From contig CALWNS010000058.1 in NCBI GenBank assembly GCA_944382805.1, positions 1 to 8,148 of the forward strand: a stretch of 8,148 bases of DNA, written 5' to 3'. This DNA comes from an uncultured Gemmiger sp. Its GTDB lineage: Bacteria > Bacillota > Clostridia > Oscillospirales > Ruminococcaceae. The translations under genes were made by a program, and so were the position numbers. Each line of letters opens with the position of its first letter. The first letter of the stretch is position 1. Under the pieces are notes generated by a model. The model was not told where the DNA came from, ran no database searches, and saw only the letters and a list, made by a program, of their open reading frames with translations. Positions 1 through 6,291 of the stretch are shown here, in pieces.

Positions 1-1506
1 TCCACCTATGAACGGCTTGTAAAATCTCAAAATTTTTTTAGTTCCTACTTGACACAAGAAGATCTGTCCCGGCTGGGCCGCAACTACATTGAGGTGGGGC
101 GGCTGACCGAGGAGTTTTTCCCGGAGCACGACATCCGCCTGGTGGCGGTTTCGGACAACATCGACACCGCCGAGGGCGAGAACGAGCTGGCGCCTATCCG
201 CAACCTGTTCAATGAGTGGTACGCCCGCGACATCAGCAAGAAGCGCCGGATCAGCAACAAGATCAAGGGCAATGCCGGTGAGCCGATGGGGCCGCCGCCT
301 TATGGCTACAAGAAAGACCCCGACGATCCCAAACGGTGGATCGTGGATGAGGAGGCCGCCCAGGTAGTCCGCCGAGTATTCCGAATGACTTTGGATGGTT
401 ATGGAACGGAGCAGATCGCCACAATATTCTCCGAGGAGAAAATCCTTACCCCCATCGCCTATTGGCGTGAAAAGGGCGTCAATCGTCCTGGGAAAAGCAA
501 ACTCCGCGGACCGTATATGTGGAACAGCTCCACCATCACTCATATTCTCTCTTTACAGGAGTATTGCGGTGATATTCTTAACTTCAAGACCTACTCCAAG
601 TCATACAAGAACAAAAAGCGGCTTGCCAACGACCGGGAAAACTGGGTCATTTTCCAAGACGTCCACGAACCCATCATTGAGCGGGCGGTCTTTGAACAAG
701 TCCAGCAGAAGCGGGGCAAGATCCGCAAGCGCCGTACCCACGAAGGGGAGCGCAATATGTTCTCCGGCCTTCTGGTCTGCGCTGATTGCGGACACAACCT
801 GCACTTTCATTTCAATCAGGGCAACCCCGACATCAAGTATTTTAACTGCTCCAACTACAAGGGCAACCGTGGGACCTGTACTTCCACCCATTATGTCCGT
901 GTGGACTTCTTGGAGCAGGTGGTGTTAGGCGAGATCCGGCGGCTGACTAAGTTTGCCAGCCAGTTTGAGGATGAGTTTGTGAAGGCAGTGATCGGCCACT
1001 CCCAACAGGCAGAGGCCACCGACCGAAAGCTGAAGGAGAAGGAGCTGAAAGCCCTCCAAGCCCGTGATGAGGAGCTGGACGGCCTGTTTGAGCGGATTTA
1101 TGAGGACAATGTTTCCGGCAAGCTCTCTGACGACCGCTTCGCCCGTATGTCGAGGCGGTACGAGAAGGAGCAAAAAGAGCTGGCGGAGAAAATCAAGGCG
1201 CTCCGCGCCGAGATCGACAAGCAGAGCAACCAGTCCATGACCACGGATATGTTTATCACCCTGGTCCGCAAATACACCCGCGCCCGCAAGCTGACGCCCC
1301 GGATGCTCAACGAGCTCATCGAGAAGATCGAAGTGTTCAATGCCGAGAAGATCGACGGGGTGTGGGAGCAGCGGCTCCGTATCCACTATAACTGCGTAGG
1401 GGTCATTGAGATCCCGGAGCTGATCCCGTTGCCCGCCCCGGAGGTGTCAGTAAACACAAGAAAAGGCGTAGTCGTCAACTACGCCCCATCTACCATCGCC
1501 GGATGA
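1..1506 (+). CDS. Large serine recombinase of the conjugative-transposon type, N-terminus missing in this window
   Basis: This is a site-specific DNA recombinase that would excise or integrate a mobile element. Counting from a TTG at 49, the visible protein has 485 residues. Residues 4-67 are the end of the resolvase catalytic fold (EDLSRLGRN, then EWYARDISKK). Residues about 75-225 are the Recombinase domain (GNAGEP, PPYGY, WNSSTITHILSLQEYCGD). A zinc ribbon follows with C244, C247, C267 and C277, then a charged coiled coil at about 321-392 and a DUF4368-like tail. Family members usually have some 80-90 more residues at the N-terminus, including the catalytic serine, and these are not visible. 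The frame stays open to base 1, but bases 1-57 are AT-rich and encode nothing family-like. The TTG at 49 has no ribosome binding site, so I do not trust it as a start. The gene is either truncated or rearranged, or the window edge falls at a junction. Its G+C content is lower than that of the genes to its right, which fits transfer. The family call is firm; activity is doubtful. Confidence 0.88.
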   Translation, partial: STYERLVKSQNFFSSYLTQEDLSRLGRNYIEVGRLTEEFFPEHDIRLVAVSDNIDTAEGENELAPIRNLFNEWYARDISKKRRISNKIKGNAGEPMGPPPYGYKKDPDDPKRWIVDEEAAQVVRRVFRMTLDGYGTEQIATIFSEEKILTPIAYWREKGVNRPGKSKLRGPYMWNSSTITHILSLQEYCGDILNFKTYSKSYKNKKRLANDRENWVIFQDVHEPIIERAVFEQVQQKRGKIRKRRTHEGERNMFSGLLVCADCGHNLHFHFNQGNPDIKYFNCSNYKGNRGTCTSTHYVRVDFLEQVVLGEIRRLTKFASQFEDEFVKAVIGHSQQAEATDRKLKEKELKALQARDEELDGLFERIYEDNVSGKLSDDRFARMSRRYEKEQKELAEKIKALRAEIDKQSNQSMTTDMFITLVRKYTRARKLTPRMLNELIEKIEVFNAEKIDGVWEQRLRIHYNCVGVIEIPELIPLPAPEVSVNTRKGVVVNYAPSTIAG

Positions 1507-1560
1507 AAACAAAAAAAGACGAGTGTTCTTACAGCGTTTCAAATGCTATAAGAACACTCG
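1506..1560 (-). terminator. Intrinsic terminator of the tRNA-Leu gene
   Basis: Bases 1520-1560 form a near-perfect inverted repeat. The arms start with CGAGTGTTCTTA and end with TAAGAACACTCG, with one internal mismatch, and the repeat is centred at 1540. On the minus strand it lies 3 bases past the CCA end of the tRNA and is followed by a T-rich tract (complement of the A-run at 1507-1518). The + strand has no T-run after the hairpin, so the terminator serves the minus-strand tRNA, not the recombinase. Its T-tract touches the recombinase stop codon at 1504-1506. Confidence 0.85.
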
Positions 1561-1563
1561 CCA

Positions 1564-1647
1564 TGGTGCGGAAGATGGGACTTGAACCCACACGTCATGG
1601 ACACACGCACCTCAAACGTGCCTGTCTGCCGATTCCAGCACTTCCGC
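1564..1647 (-). tRNA. tRNA-Leu with anticodon GAG, CCA end encoded
   Basis: Read on the minus strand, this is a complete class II tRNA that delivers leucine to CUC and CUU codons. The acceptor arms GCGGAAG and CTTCCGC (1641-1647 with 1568-1574) pair over 7 bp. The D-arm has the leucine-type AATCGGCAGA. The anticodon stem CACGT/GCGTG closes the loop TTGAGGT, with GAG at positions 34-36. A long variable arm has a GTC/GAC stem. The T-arm is GTGGG-TTCAAGT-CCCAT. A73 and an encoded CCA (1564-1566) follow. The long variable arm and the D-loop identify it as leucine, not serine. It has its own terminator immediately downstream and a plausible promoter upstream. tRNA genes are common integration targets, and here mobile DNA abuts its 3' side. 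Confidence 0.96.
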
Positions 1648-1679
1648 TTATCATATGCCGCGCGGGCATTGCAAAAGGT

Positions 1680-1708
1680 ATTCTACCACACCGCCCGGCA
1701 AAATGCAA
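1680..1708 (-). promoter_or_regulatory. Probable promoter of tRNA-Leu
   Basis: On the minus strand there is TTGCAT (1703-1708), a 17-base spacer and TAGAAT (1680-1685). The -10 box is preceded by TG one base upstream, making an extended -10. Transcription would start near 1673, giving a leader of about 25 bases before the mature tRNA 5' end at 1647. The -35 match is weak (3 of 6). The -10 match and the spacing to the tRNA carry the call. Confidence 0.45.
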
Positions 1709-1764
1709 GCAGTTTTTTTGCCCTGCCGCGGGCGCCTAAGCACATTTTTTGCCCCATTGCAACT

Positions 1765-1876
1765 AAGAAACGGCAAAGAAAACGCCCGCACGGCCAAGAA
1801 ACGGTAAAGAAACGGTTGAATTTTGCCCCCAGTTTGCTATAATGGCGTGGAAAGCAAAGAAACGGTAAAGAAAACG
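1765..1876 (+). repeat. Three pairs of 11-base-phased direct repeats around the trkA promoter (possible operator)
   Basis: AAGAAACGG occurs exactly at 1765-1773, 1796-1804, 1807-1815 and 1857-1865. A variant, AAGAAAACG, occurs at 1776-1784 and 1868-1876. The six elements form three pairs (1765/1776, 1796/1807, 1857/1868), each with start-to-start distance 11. The pairs themselves are 31 and 61 bases apart, close to 3 and 6 helical turns. The stretch 1765-1789 is repeated at 1857-1881 with a single difference. The second pair ends directly at the -35 box of the trkA promoter, and the third lies about 8-27 bases after the expected transcription start. Direct half-sites with 11-base spacing are typical of OmpR/PhoB-family response regulators. 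That this is such an operator is inference. Confidence 0.7.
1816..1843 (+). promoter_or_regulatory. Extended -10 promoter of trkA-trkH
   Basis: The elements are TTGAAT at 1816-1821 (4 of 6 to the -35 consensus), a 16-base spacer and a perfect TATAAT at 1838-1843. TG at 1835-1836 completes an extended -10. Transcription should start near 1850, leaving a leader of about 67 bases. The leader contains one repeat pair and a small G+C-rich hairpin (1879-1891). This is too short for the c-di-AMP riboswitch often found before potassium genes. Confidence 0.8.
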
Positions 1877-1900
1877 CCCGCGCCCGGCGCGGCCGGAAAG

Positions 1901-1907
1901 TAAGGAG
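1901..1907 (+). promoter_or_regulatory. Ribosome binding site of trkA
   Basis: TAAGGAG lies 9 bases before the ATG at 1917. An ATG at 1909 is in another frame and too close to this site. The 1917 start also gives the canonical N-terminus MQIVIVGLG, so the start is well fixed. Confidence 0.8.
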
Positions 1908-1916
1908 TATGCCTGT

Positions 1917-3293
1917 ATGCAGATCGTCATTGTCGGCCTGGGCAAGGTCGGCCGCGCGCTGACCGAACAGCTCACCGCCGAAGGACACGACATCGTAGCC
2001 ATCGATCAGAACGCCGCTCTGACCGAGGACATCATGAATGTCTACGATGTGCGCGGCGTGGCCGGCAACGGCGCGTGCTACGACGTCCAGCGCGAAGCGT
2101 TTGAGGCCGGCGCCGACCTGCTGATCGCCACCACCTCCAGCGACGAGATCAACATCCTGGCCTGCCTGGTGGCCAAAAAGATCGGCACCCGCCACACCAT
2201 CGCCCGCATCCGGAACCCGGAATACGAGCGCCAGCTGCGCTTCATGCGCGAAGAGCTGGGCCTTTCCATGGTCATCAATCCCGAAAAGGCCACCGCGCGC
2301 GAGATTTCGCGCGTGCTGCGCTTCCCCAGCGCCATCAAGCTCGAACGCTTCTGCCGCGGCCGCTTTGAACTGATCGAATACCGCCTGGGGCCGGGCAACC
2401 CGCTGGCCGGCATGGCGCTGGCGGACCTGTACCGCAATATGCACCTGAAGCTTTTGGTCTGCGCGGTGGCCCGCGGGCGGGATATCACCATCCCCGGCGG
2501 CTCGTTCGTGCTGCAGGAGGGCGACCGCATCTACCTGACCGCCACCCCGCGCGACCTGAGCGACTTTTTCCGCCGCCTGGGCCTGTTCAAGGCGCGCGCC
2601 TCCAACCTGATGATCGTGGGCGCCTCCCGCATGGCCTACTACCTGATCCGGGACCTGCGCGCCGTGCGGATGCACATCACCGTCATCGACAGCAGCGCCG
2701 AGCGCTGCCAGCACATGAGCGAAACGATGCCCGGCGTGCTGGTCATCCACGGCGACGCGGCGGACAGCGAGCTGCTCAACGAGGAGGGCCTGGCCGATAT
2801 GAACGCCTTTGTGGCGCTGACCGGCCTGGACGAGACCAACATCATCCTTTCGATGTACGCCGCCCAGGGCGGCAACTGCAAGGTCATCGCCAAGGTCAAC
2901 CGCCCCTCGTTTGCCGACCTGGCCACCGCCAACGGTATGCTGGACAGCGTGGTCTCCACCTCCACCGTCACCTCGGAATCCATTTTGCAGTATGTGCGCG
3001 CCATGCAGGACACCCTTGGCTCCAACATCAAGGCGCTGCACCGCATCGTGGGCGGCCAGGTCGAAGCGCTGGAGTTCGGCGTGCGGGCCGGCGCGCCGTA
3101 TGTCGGCGTGCCGCTCAAGGACCTGCCCATCCGGCCCAACGTGCTGGTGGCGGGCATCGTGCGCGCCAACGGCGAACCCATCATCCCCTCCGGCGCAGAC
3201 AGCCTGCAGCCCGGCGACGATGTGGTGGTCGTGACCAACGGCGCGCGCATACAGAACCTGCGGGACATCCTGCAGGAGGGAGGCGCGCGATGA
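1917..3293 (+). CDS. trkA: Trk potassium uptake regulatory subunit TrkA
   Basis: TrkA is the cytosolic nucleotide-binding subunit that sits under the TrkH channel and gates potassium entry. The protein has 458 residues, the usual length for a two-repeat TrkA. The first RCK/Rossmann domain (about 1-120) begins with VIVGLGKVG; G7, G9 and G12 form the dinucleotide loop and D30 ends the second strand. A first RCK-C (TrkA-C) domain covers about 135-220. The second Rossmann domain (about 229-345) starts NLMIVGASRMAYYL, where the glycine loop is degraded to GASRMA (235-240), although the acidic residue in VIDSS is kept. A second RCK-C domain closes the protein (about 370-455). The gene overlaps trkH by four bases, so the subunits are translated together. 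The phased repeats around its promoter suggest response-regulator control. Identity is firm; the ligand bound by each half is not determinable here. Confidence 0.95.
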   Translation: MQIVIVGLGKVGRALTEQLTAEGHDIVAIDQNAALTEDIMNVYDVRGVAGNGACYDVQREAFEAGADLLIATTSSDEINILACLVAKKIGTRHTIARIRNPEYERQLRFMREELGLSMVINPEKATAREISRVLRFPSAIKLERFCRGRFELIEYRLGPGNPLAGMALADLYRNMHLKLLVCAVARGRDITIPGGSFVLQEGDRIYLTATPRDLSDFFRRLGLFKARASNLMIVGASRMAYYLIRDLRAVRMHITVIDSSAERCQHMSETMPGVLVIHGDAADSELLNEEGLADMNAFVALTGLDETNIILSMYAAQGGNCKVIAKVNRPSFADLATANGMLDSVVSTSTVTSESILQYVRAMQDTLGSNIKALHRIVGGQVEALEFGVRAGAPYVGVPLKDLPIRPNVLVAGIVRANGEPIIPSGADSLQPGDDVVVVTNGARIQNLRDILQEGGAR

Positions 3294-4759
3294 ACTACCG
3301 CATGGTATCGTTTGTGCTGGGCCGCATCTTTTTTGTCGAAGCCGCGCTGCTGGCCGTGCCGCTGGCCTGCGCGCTTTTGTACCGCGAAAGCACCTGGCCG
3401 TACTTCCTGCTGCCCATTGCCGTGCTGGTGCTGCTGGGCGGCGCGCTGGGCCTGCGCCGCCCCAAAAACACCAGCATCTACGCCCGCGACGGCCTGGTGG
3501 TCGCCGCGCTGGCCTGGGTGCTGCTCTCGGCGTTCGGCGCGCTGCCGTTCTACCTTTCGGGCGAGATCCCCAGCTATACCGACGCCTTTTTCGAGATGGT
3601 CTCCGGCTTTACCACCACCGGCTCCACCATCCTGACCGACGTCGAGGCCATGAGCCACGGGATGCTGTTCTGGCGCAGCTTTTCCCACTGGGTGGGCGGC
3701 ATGGGCGTGCTGGTGTTCCTGATGGCCGTGCTGCCCCTGACCGACGGCCGCGCCATGCACCTGATGCGCGCCGAGGTGCCCGGCCCCACGGTGGGCAAGC
3801 TTTCCAGCAAACTGCAGGACAGCGCCAAGATCCTGTACAAGATCTATCTGGTCATGACCGTGCTGGAGGTCGTTCTGCTCTGCCTGGGCGGGATGCCGCT
3901 GTTCGATTCGCTCATCCACAGTTTCGGCTCGGCCGGCACCGGCGGCTTCAGCTCCAAGGCGCTCAGCGTGGGGGCCTACAACAGCCCGTATGCCGAATGG
4001 GTCATCGGCATCTTTATGCTGTTGTTCGGTATCAACTTCAACCTTTACTACTTTTTGCTGCTGCGCCGCTTTAAGGAGGCCTTTTTCTCCGAAGAACTGC
4101 TCGCCTACCTGGGTATCGTGGCCCTGTCCACCGCGGCCATCACCGGCAACATCCTGCATCTGTGCGATAACTTCGGCCAGGCTGTGCGGCTGGCGTTTTT
4201 CCAGGTGTCGTCCATCATGACCACCACCGGCTACGCCACCACCGACTTCAATCTCTGGCCCTCCTTCTCCCGCACTATCCTGGTCATGCTCATGTTCATC
4301 GGCGCCTGCGCCGGCTCCACGGCGGGCGGGCTCAAGGTTTCGCGCGTGGTCGTGCTGTTCAAATCGGCCGCGCAGGAGGTGCGCCGGATGCTGCACCCGC
4401 ACGCCGTCACCACCGTCCGGTTCGAGGGCAAGCCGCTCGATGTGCGCACGGTCAACGGCATCGGCGCGTACCTTACCGTCTATATCGTGATCTTTGCCGG
4501 CTCGGTGCTGCTGCTCTCGTTCGACGGCTTTGACCTGATCACGACCTTTACGGCGGTGGCTACCTGTTTTAACAACGTCGGCCCCGGCCTGGAGATCGTC
4601 GGCCCCATGGGCTCTTTTGCCGATTTTTCCCCCTGGTGCAAGTGGCTGCTCAGCTTTGATATGCTGGCCGGCCGCCTGGAACTTTTCCCCATGCTGGCGC
4701 TGCTTTCGCCCCGCACCTGGCGCCCCCACCGCGCCCCGCGCACGGCGGTGCGCCTGTAA
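3290..4759 (+). CDS. trkH: Trk potassium uptake channel subunit TrkH
   Basis: TrkH is the integral membrane subunit that forms the potassium pathway. The 489 residues contain four membrane-pore-membrane repeats. Their filter loops can be read as GFTTTGST (106-113), SAGTGGF (214-220), TTTGYA (311-316) and NNVGPG (428-433), each with the filter glycine. The segment GACAGSTAGGLKVSR (338-352), with K349 and R352, is the characteristic loop of the third repeat. The C-terminus carries MLAGRLELFPML (459-469), the conserved end of the family. The ATG overlaps the trkA stop as ATGA, which implies translational coupling. A terminator lies 15 bases after the stop, so the operon is just these two genes. 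TrkH and KtrB are close relatives; the pairing with a two-repeat TrkA favours TrkH. Confidence 0.95.
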   Translation: MNYRMVSFVLGRIFFVEAALLAVPLACALLYRESTWPYFLLPIAVLVLLGGALGLRRPKNTSIYARDGLVVAALAWVLLSAFGALPFYLSGEIPSYTDAFFEMVSGFTTTGSTILTDVEAMSHGMLFWRSFSHWVGGMGVLVFLMAVLPLTDGRAMHLMRAEVPGPTVGKLSSKLQDSAKILYKIYLVMTVLEVVLLCLGGMPLFDSLIHSFGSAGTGGFSSKALSVGAYNSPYAEWVIGIFMLLFGINFNLYYFLLLRRFKEAFFSEELLAYLGIVALSTAAITGNILHLCDNFGQAVRLAFFQVSSIMTTTGYATTDFNLWPSFSRTILVMLMFIGACAGSTAGGLKVSRVVVLFKSAAQEVRRMLHPHAVTTVRFEGKPLDVRTVNGIGAYLTVYIVIFAGSVLLLSFDGFDLITTFTAVATCFNNVGPGLEIVGPMGSFADFSPWCKWLLSFDMLAGRLELFPMLALLSPRTWRPHRAPRTAVRL

Positions 4760-4774
4760 ATATTTGCGCTTTAT

Positions 4775-4802
4775 GCCCGGAATTTTTTGATTCCGGGCTT
4801 TT
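4775..4802 (+). terminator. Intrinsic terminator of trkA-trkH
   Basis: A perfect 9-bp stem, GCCCGGAAT (4775-4783) with ATTCCGGGC (4790-4798), encloses the 6-base loop TTTTTG and is followed by TTTT. It stands 15 bases after the trkH stop codon. There is no T-run on the opposite strand, so it works only in the + direction. Confidence 0.87.
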
Positions 4803-4830
4803 GCATACCCGGGCGCGCCGCCGCATATAC
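4802..4830 (+). promoter_or_regulatory. Weak candidate promoter of the deacetylase gene, possibly forespore-type
   Basis: TGCATA (4802-4807) and CATATAC (4824-4830), 16 bases apart, fill the short gap between the trkH terminator and the deacetylase start. A transcript would begin near 4837, just before the ribosome binding site. The elements resemble sigma-F/sigma-G boxes more than TTGACA/TATAAT, but the sigma-G spacer is normally 17-18. TTGCAT at 4801 could equally serve as a housekeeping -35. Because the preceding terminator is strong, some promoter is expected here. Confidence 0.3.
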
Positions 4831-4853
4831 CCGGAAAAAAGGGGGCGGTAACT

Positions 4854-5651
4854 TTGCGGAAAGCGGCGTTTTGGCGGCGCGGGCGGTGGCTGGCCCTGGC
4901 GGCGGTTTTGGGCGTGCTGTGCGCGCTGGCGTTTTTCTGCGCGCGGCCGGCCGCCTGCCGGCATACGGCGATCCCCAACGATGCCCTGGCCGCGCAGGCC
5001 GCTGCCGTGCTGCCCGGCCGCGTGGTCTGCCTGACGTTTGACGACGGGCCTTCGGAAAATACGGCGGCCATCGCCGCCGCTTTGGCCGAATACGACGCCC
5101 CGGCGACCTTCTTTGTCACCGCCCAGCCCGCCAACCTGCCCTATTACGAGGAGCTGCCCGCCCTGCTGGCGGCCGGGCACCAGATCGCCCTGCACAGCGC
5201 CAGCCACGACTATTCCGCCATTTACGGCAGCACGACCGATTTCTGGCTGGACATCAAGCAGCTGCGCGCGCAGCTGGAACCCTATGTGCCGCCGGAAACG
5301 CTGTGCTGGCTGCGCTTCCCCGGCGGCAGCACCAACACGGTCAGCCACCGCTACGGCGGGCGGCAGATCATGCAGCGCCTGATCTCCGAAGCCGAGGAAA
5401 AGGGCTACCGCTGGATCGACTGGAACGTCTGCGGCGAGGACGCCACCGCCGCCCGCCCGGACGCCGCGGCCATTGCCGAAAACGTCATCAGCGGCGCGCA
5501 GGGGCGCGATGTGTGCGTGGTGCTGCTGCACGATACCGCCGCCACCGCACAGACGGTCGAGGCGCTGCCCACCATCCTCAGCTGGTTCCGGGCCGAGGGC
5601 TACCAGTTCTGCACCGTAGAGGAAATGTATGCCATGACCGACGGCGGATGA
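4854..5651 (+). CDS. Membrane-anchored NodB-family polysaccharide deacetylase
   Basis: The enzyme removes N-acetyl groups from an envelope glycan, most likely peptidoglycan. A basic start (RKAAFWRRGR) and a hydrophobic segment at about 12-29 anchor it with the catalytic domain outside the membrane. All NodB motifs are visible in the 265 residues: TFDDGP (61-66, D63 catalytic base and D64 metal ligand), HSASH (114-118, metal ligands H114 and H118), RFPGG (154-158), DWNVCGED (189-196) and LLHD (224-227, with H226). The start is TTG at 4854 because there is no nearby in-frame ATG or GTG. A purine-rich AGGGGGCGG site lies about 6 bases upstream, and the start puts the basic residues just before the anchor. 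The gene follows the trkH terminator and stands alone ahead of the next promoter. A role in cell-wall modification or in the spore cortex (PdaA/PdaB-like) is possible; sequence alone does not decide. Confidence 0.9.
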   Translation: MRKAAFWRRGRWLALAAVLGVLCALAFFCARPAACRHTAIPNDALAAQAAAVLPGRVVCLTFDDGPSENTAAIAAALAEYDAPATFFVTAQPANLPYYEELPALLAAGHQIALHSASHDYSAIYGSTTDFWLDIKQLRAQLEPYVPPETLCWLRFPGGSTNTVSHRYGGRQIMQRLISEAEEKGYRWIDWNVCGEDATAARPDAAAIAENVISGAQGRDVCVVLLHDTAATAQTVEALPTILSWFRAEGYQFCTVEEMYAMTDGG

Positions 5652-5658
5652 CCCCCCC

Positions 5659-5688
5659 TTGCCAACTTCCGCCCCGGCGGGGTATAAT
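5659..5688 (+). promoter_or_regulatory. Strong housekeeping-type promoter of the membrane protein-amylase unit
   Basis: TTGCCA (5659-5664, 5 of 6) and a perfect TATAAT (5683-5688) are separated by 18 bases. Transcription should start near 5695. The spacer holds a small G+C-rich dyad, CCCC-GGC-GGGG (5672-5682), that could affect the promoter. The position shows that an ATG at 5697 would sit almost at the transcript's first base, so the real start lies further down. Confidence 0.75.
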
Positions 5689-5710
5689 AAGGCCGTATGT
5701 TTGAACAGGG

Positions 5711-5718
5711 AAGGGAAG
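5711..5718 (+). promoter_or_regulatory. Ribosome binding site that selects the TTG start at 5727
   Basis: AAGGGAAG stands 8 bases before the TTG at 5727. The alternative in-frame ATG at 5697 has no such site and falls at the expected transcription start, so this element favours the TTG. Confidence 0.6.
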
Positions 5719-5726
5719 TGGAAGCT

Positions 5727-6263
5727 TTGCGCAACACGCAAAGCCGCCGCATCGCGCTGTGCGGGGTGCTGGCGGCGCTGGGGGTGGCGCTGCTGCTGGC
5801 GGGCAGCGCGCTGGGCATCGCCACCTATGCCGCGCCCATGTTGGTCTGCTTCCTGCTTTTGCCCGCGCTGGAGGACTACGGCCCCGCCACGGCGCTGACC
5901 CAGTACGCGGCCACCGCCCTCCTGGCGCTGCTGCTGGTGCCGGAACCGGAACTTTCGCTGTTTTACGCGCTGGCGCTGGGGCCGTACCCCGTGGTGCGCG
6001 TCCGGCTGGAGCGCCTGCGCCCGCCGCCGGTGCGCTGGGCGGTCAAGTTCCTGTGCTTCAACGCGGCGGTGGCGGCGGTCTATGCGCTGCTGCTGTTCGT
6101 GTTCAGCCCGCCCGGCATGATGCAGGAATTTGCCGCCGCCGGCGCGCCGTACCTGGCGGGGCTGGCCCTGCTCATCAACCTGGCGTTCTTCCTCTGCGAC
6201 CGCGCCCTGCAGGCGCTGTCCTACCTTTACCGGACGCGCCCGCGCCGCCGTCCCCCGCATTGA
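5727..6263 (+). CDS. Six-helix integral membrane protein of unknown function
   Basis: I do not recognise a characterised family. From the TTG at 5727 the protein has 178 residues. It begins with a short basic stretch (RNTQSRR), followed by about six hydrophobic segments at roughly 9-29, 32-46, 56-71, 75-88, 107-127 and 140-157. It ends in a very basic tail (RTRPRRRPPH), suggesting a cytosolic C-terminus. Distinctive features are ATYAAPM (32-38), PALEDYG (46-52), LGPYPVVR (84-91) and KFLCFNAAV (107-115). Its size and helix count resemble small membrane proteins such as ECF-transporter substrate subunits, but I see no diagnostic motif. An ATG 30 bases upstream would add ten residues, but it lies at the transcription start. 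The amylase gene follows after 28 bases with no terminator between them, so both are probably co-transcribed. A transport role is only a guess. Confidence 0.8.
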   Translation: MRNTQSRRIALCGVLAALGVALLLAGSALGIATYAAPMLVCFLLLPALEDYGPATALTQYAATALLALLLVPEPELSLFYALALGPYPVVRVRLERLRPPPVRWAVKFLCFNAAVAAVYALLLFVFSPPGMMQEFAAAGAPYLAGLALLINLAFFLCDRALQALSYLYRTRPRRRPPH

Positions 6264-6291
6264 GCCGGCCGGCTCAGGAAAGGAAAAACTT

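Noticed and set aside
1648..1700. Second tRNA or tRNA fragment upstream of tRNA-Leu
   Set aside because: The minus-strand stretch GCCGGGCGGTGTGGTAGAAT looks vaguely like a tRNA 5' half, but no acceptor, anticodon or T-arm can be folded. It fits better as the promoter.
1714..1754. TTTTTTGCCC direct repeats 31 bases apart (1714-1723 and 1745-1754) as terminators or operators
   Set aside because: No stable hairpin precedes either T-run, and the motif is short and low-complexity. The matching 31-base spacing with the AAGAAACGG pairs is probably coincidence.
1503..1842. Short + strand open frames over the tRNA and intergenic region
   Set aside because: They run through the tRNA-Leu gene, its terminator and the promoter region, and have no ribosome binding site or family-like residues.
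1850..1916. c-di-AMP (ydaO/yuaA) riboswitch before trkA
   Set aside because: Such riboswitches often precede potassium genes, but the leader is only about 67 bases and lacks the conserved multi-helix pattern.
2639..5134. Very long open frame on the minus strand (about 830 codons), and similar ones at 1683-3041, 4650-6260 and 6274-7704
   Set aside because: They lie opposite clear trkA, trkH, deacetylase, amylase and membrane protein genes. Their translations are low-complexity His/Gln/Arg/Gly/Ala-rich, as expected from antisense of G+C-rich codons.
6130..6291. N-terminal extension of the amylase by 54 codons
   Set aside because: The segment overlaps the membrane protein gene in another frame and encodes Arg/Pro/Ser-rich residues. 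The ATG at 6292 has a good ribosome binding site and gives the usual enzyme start.
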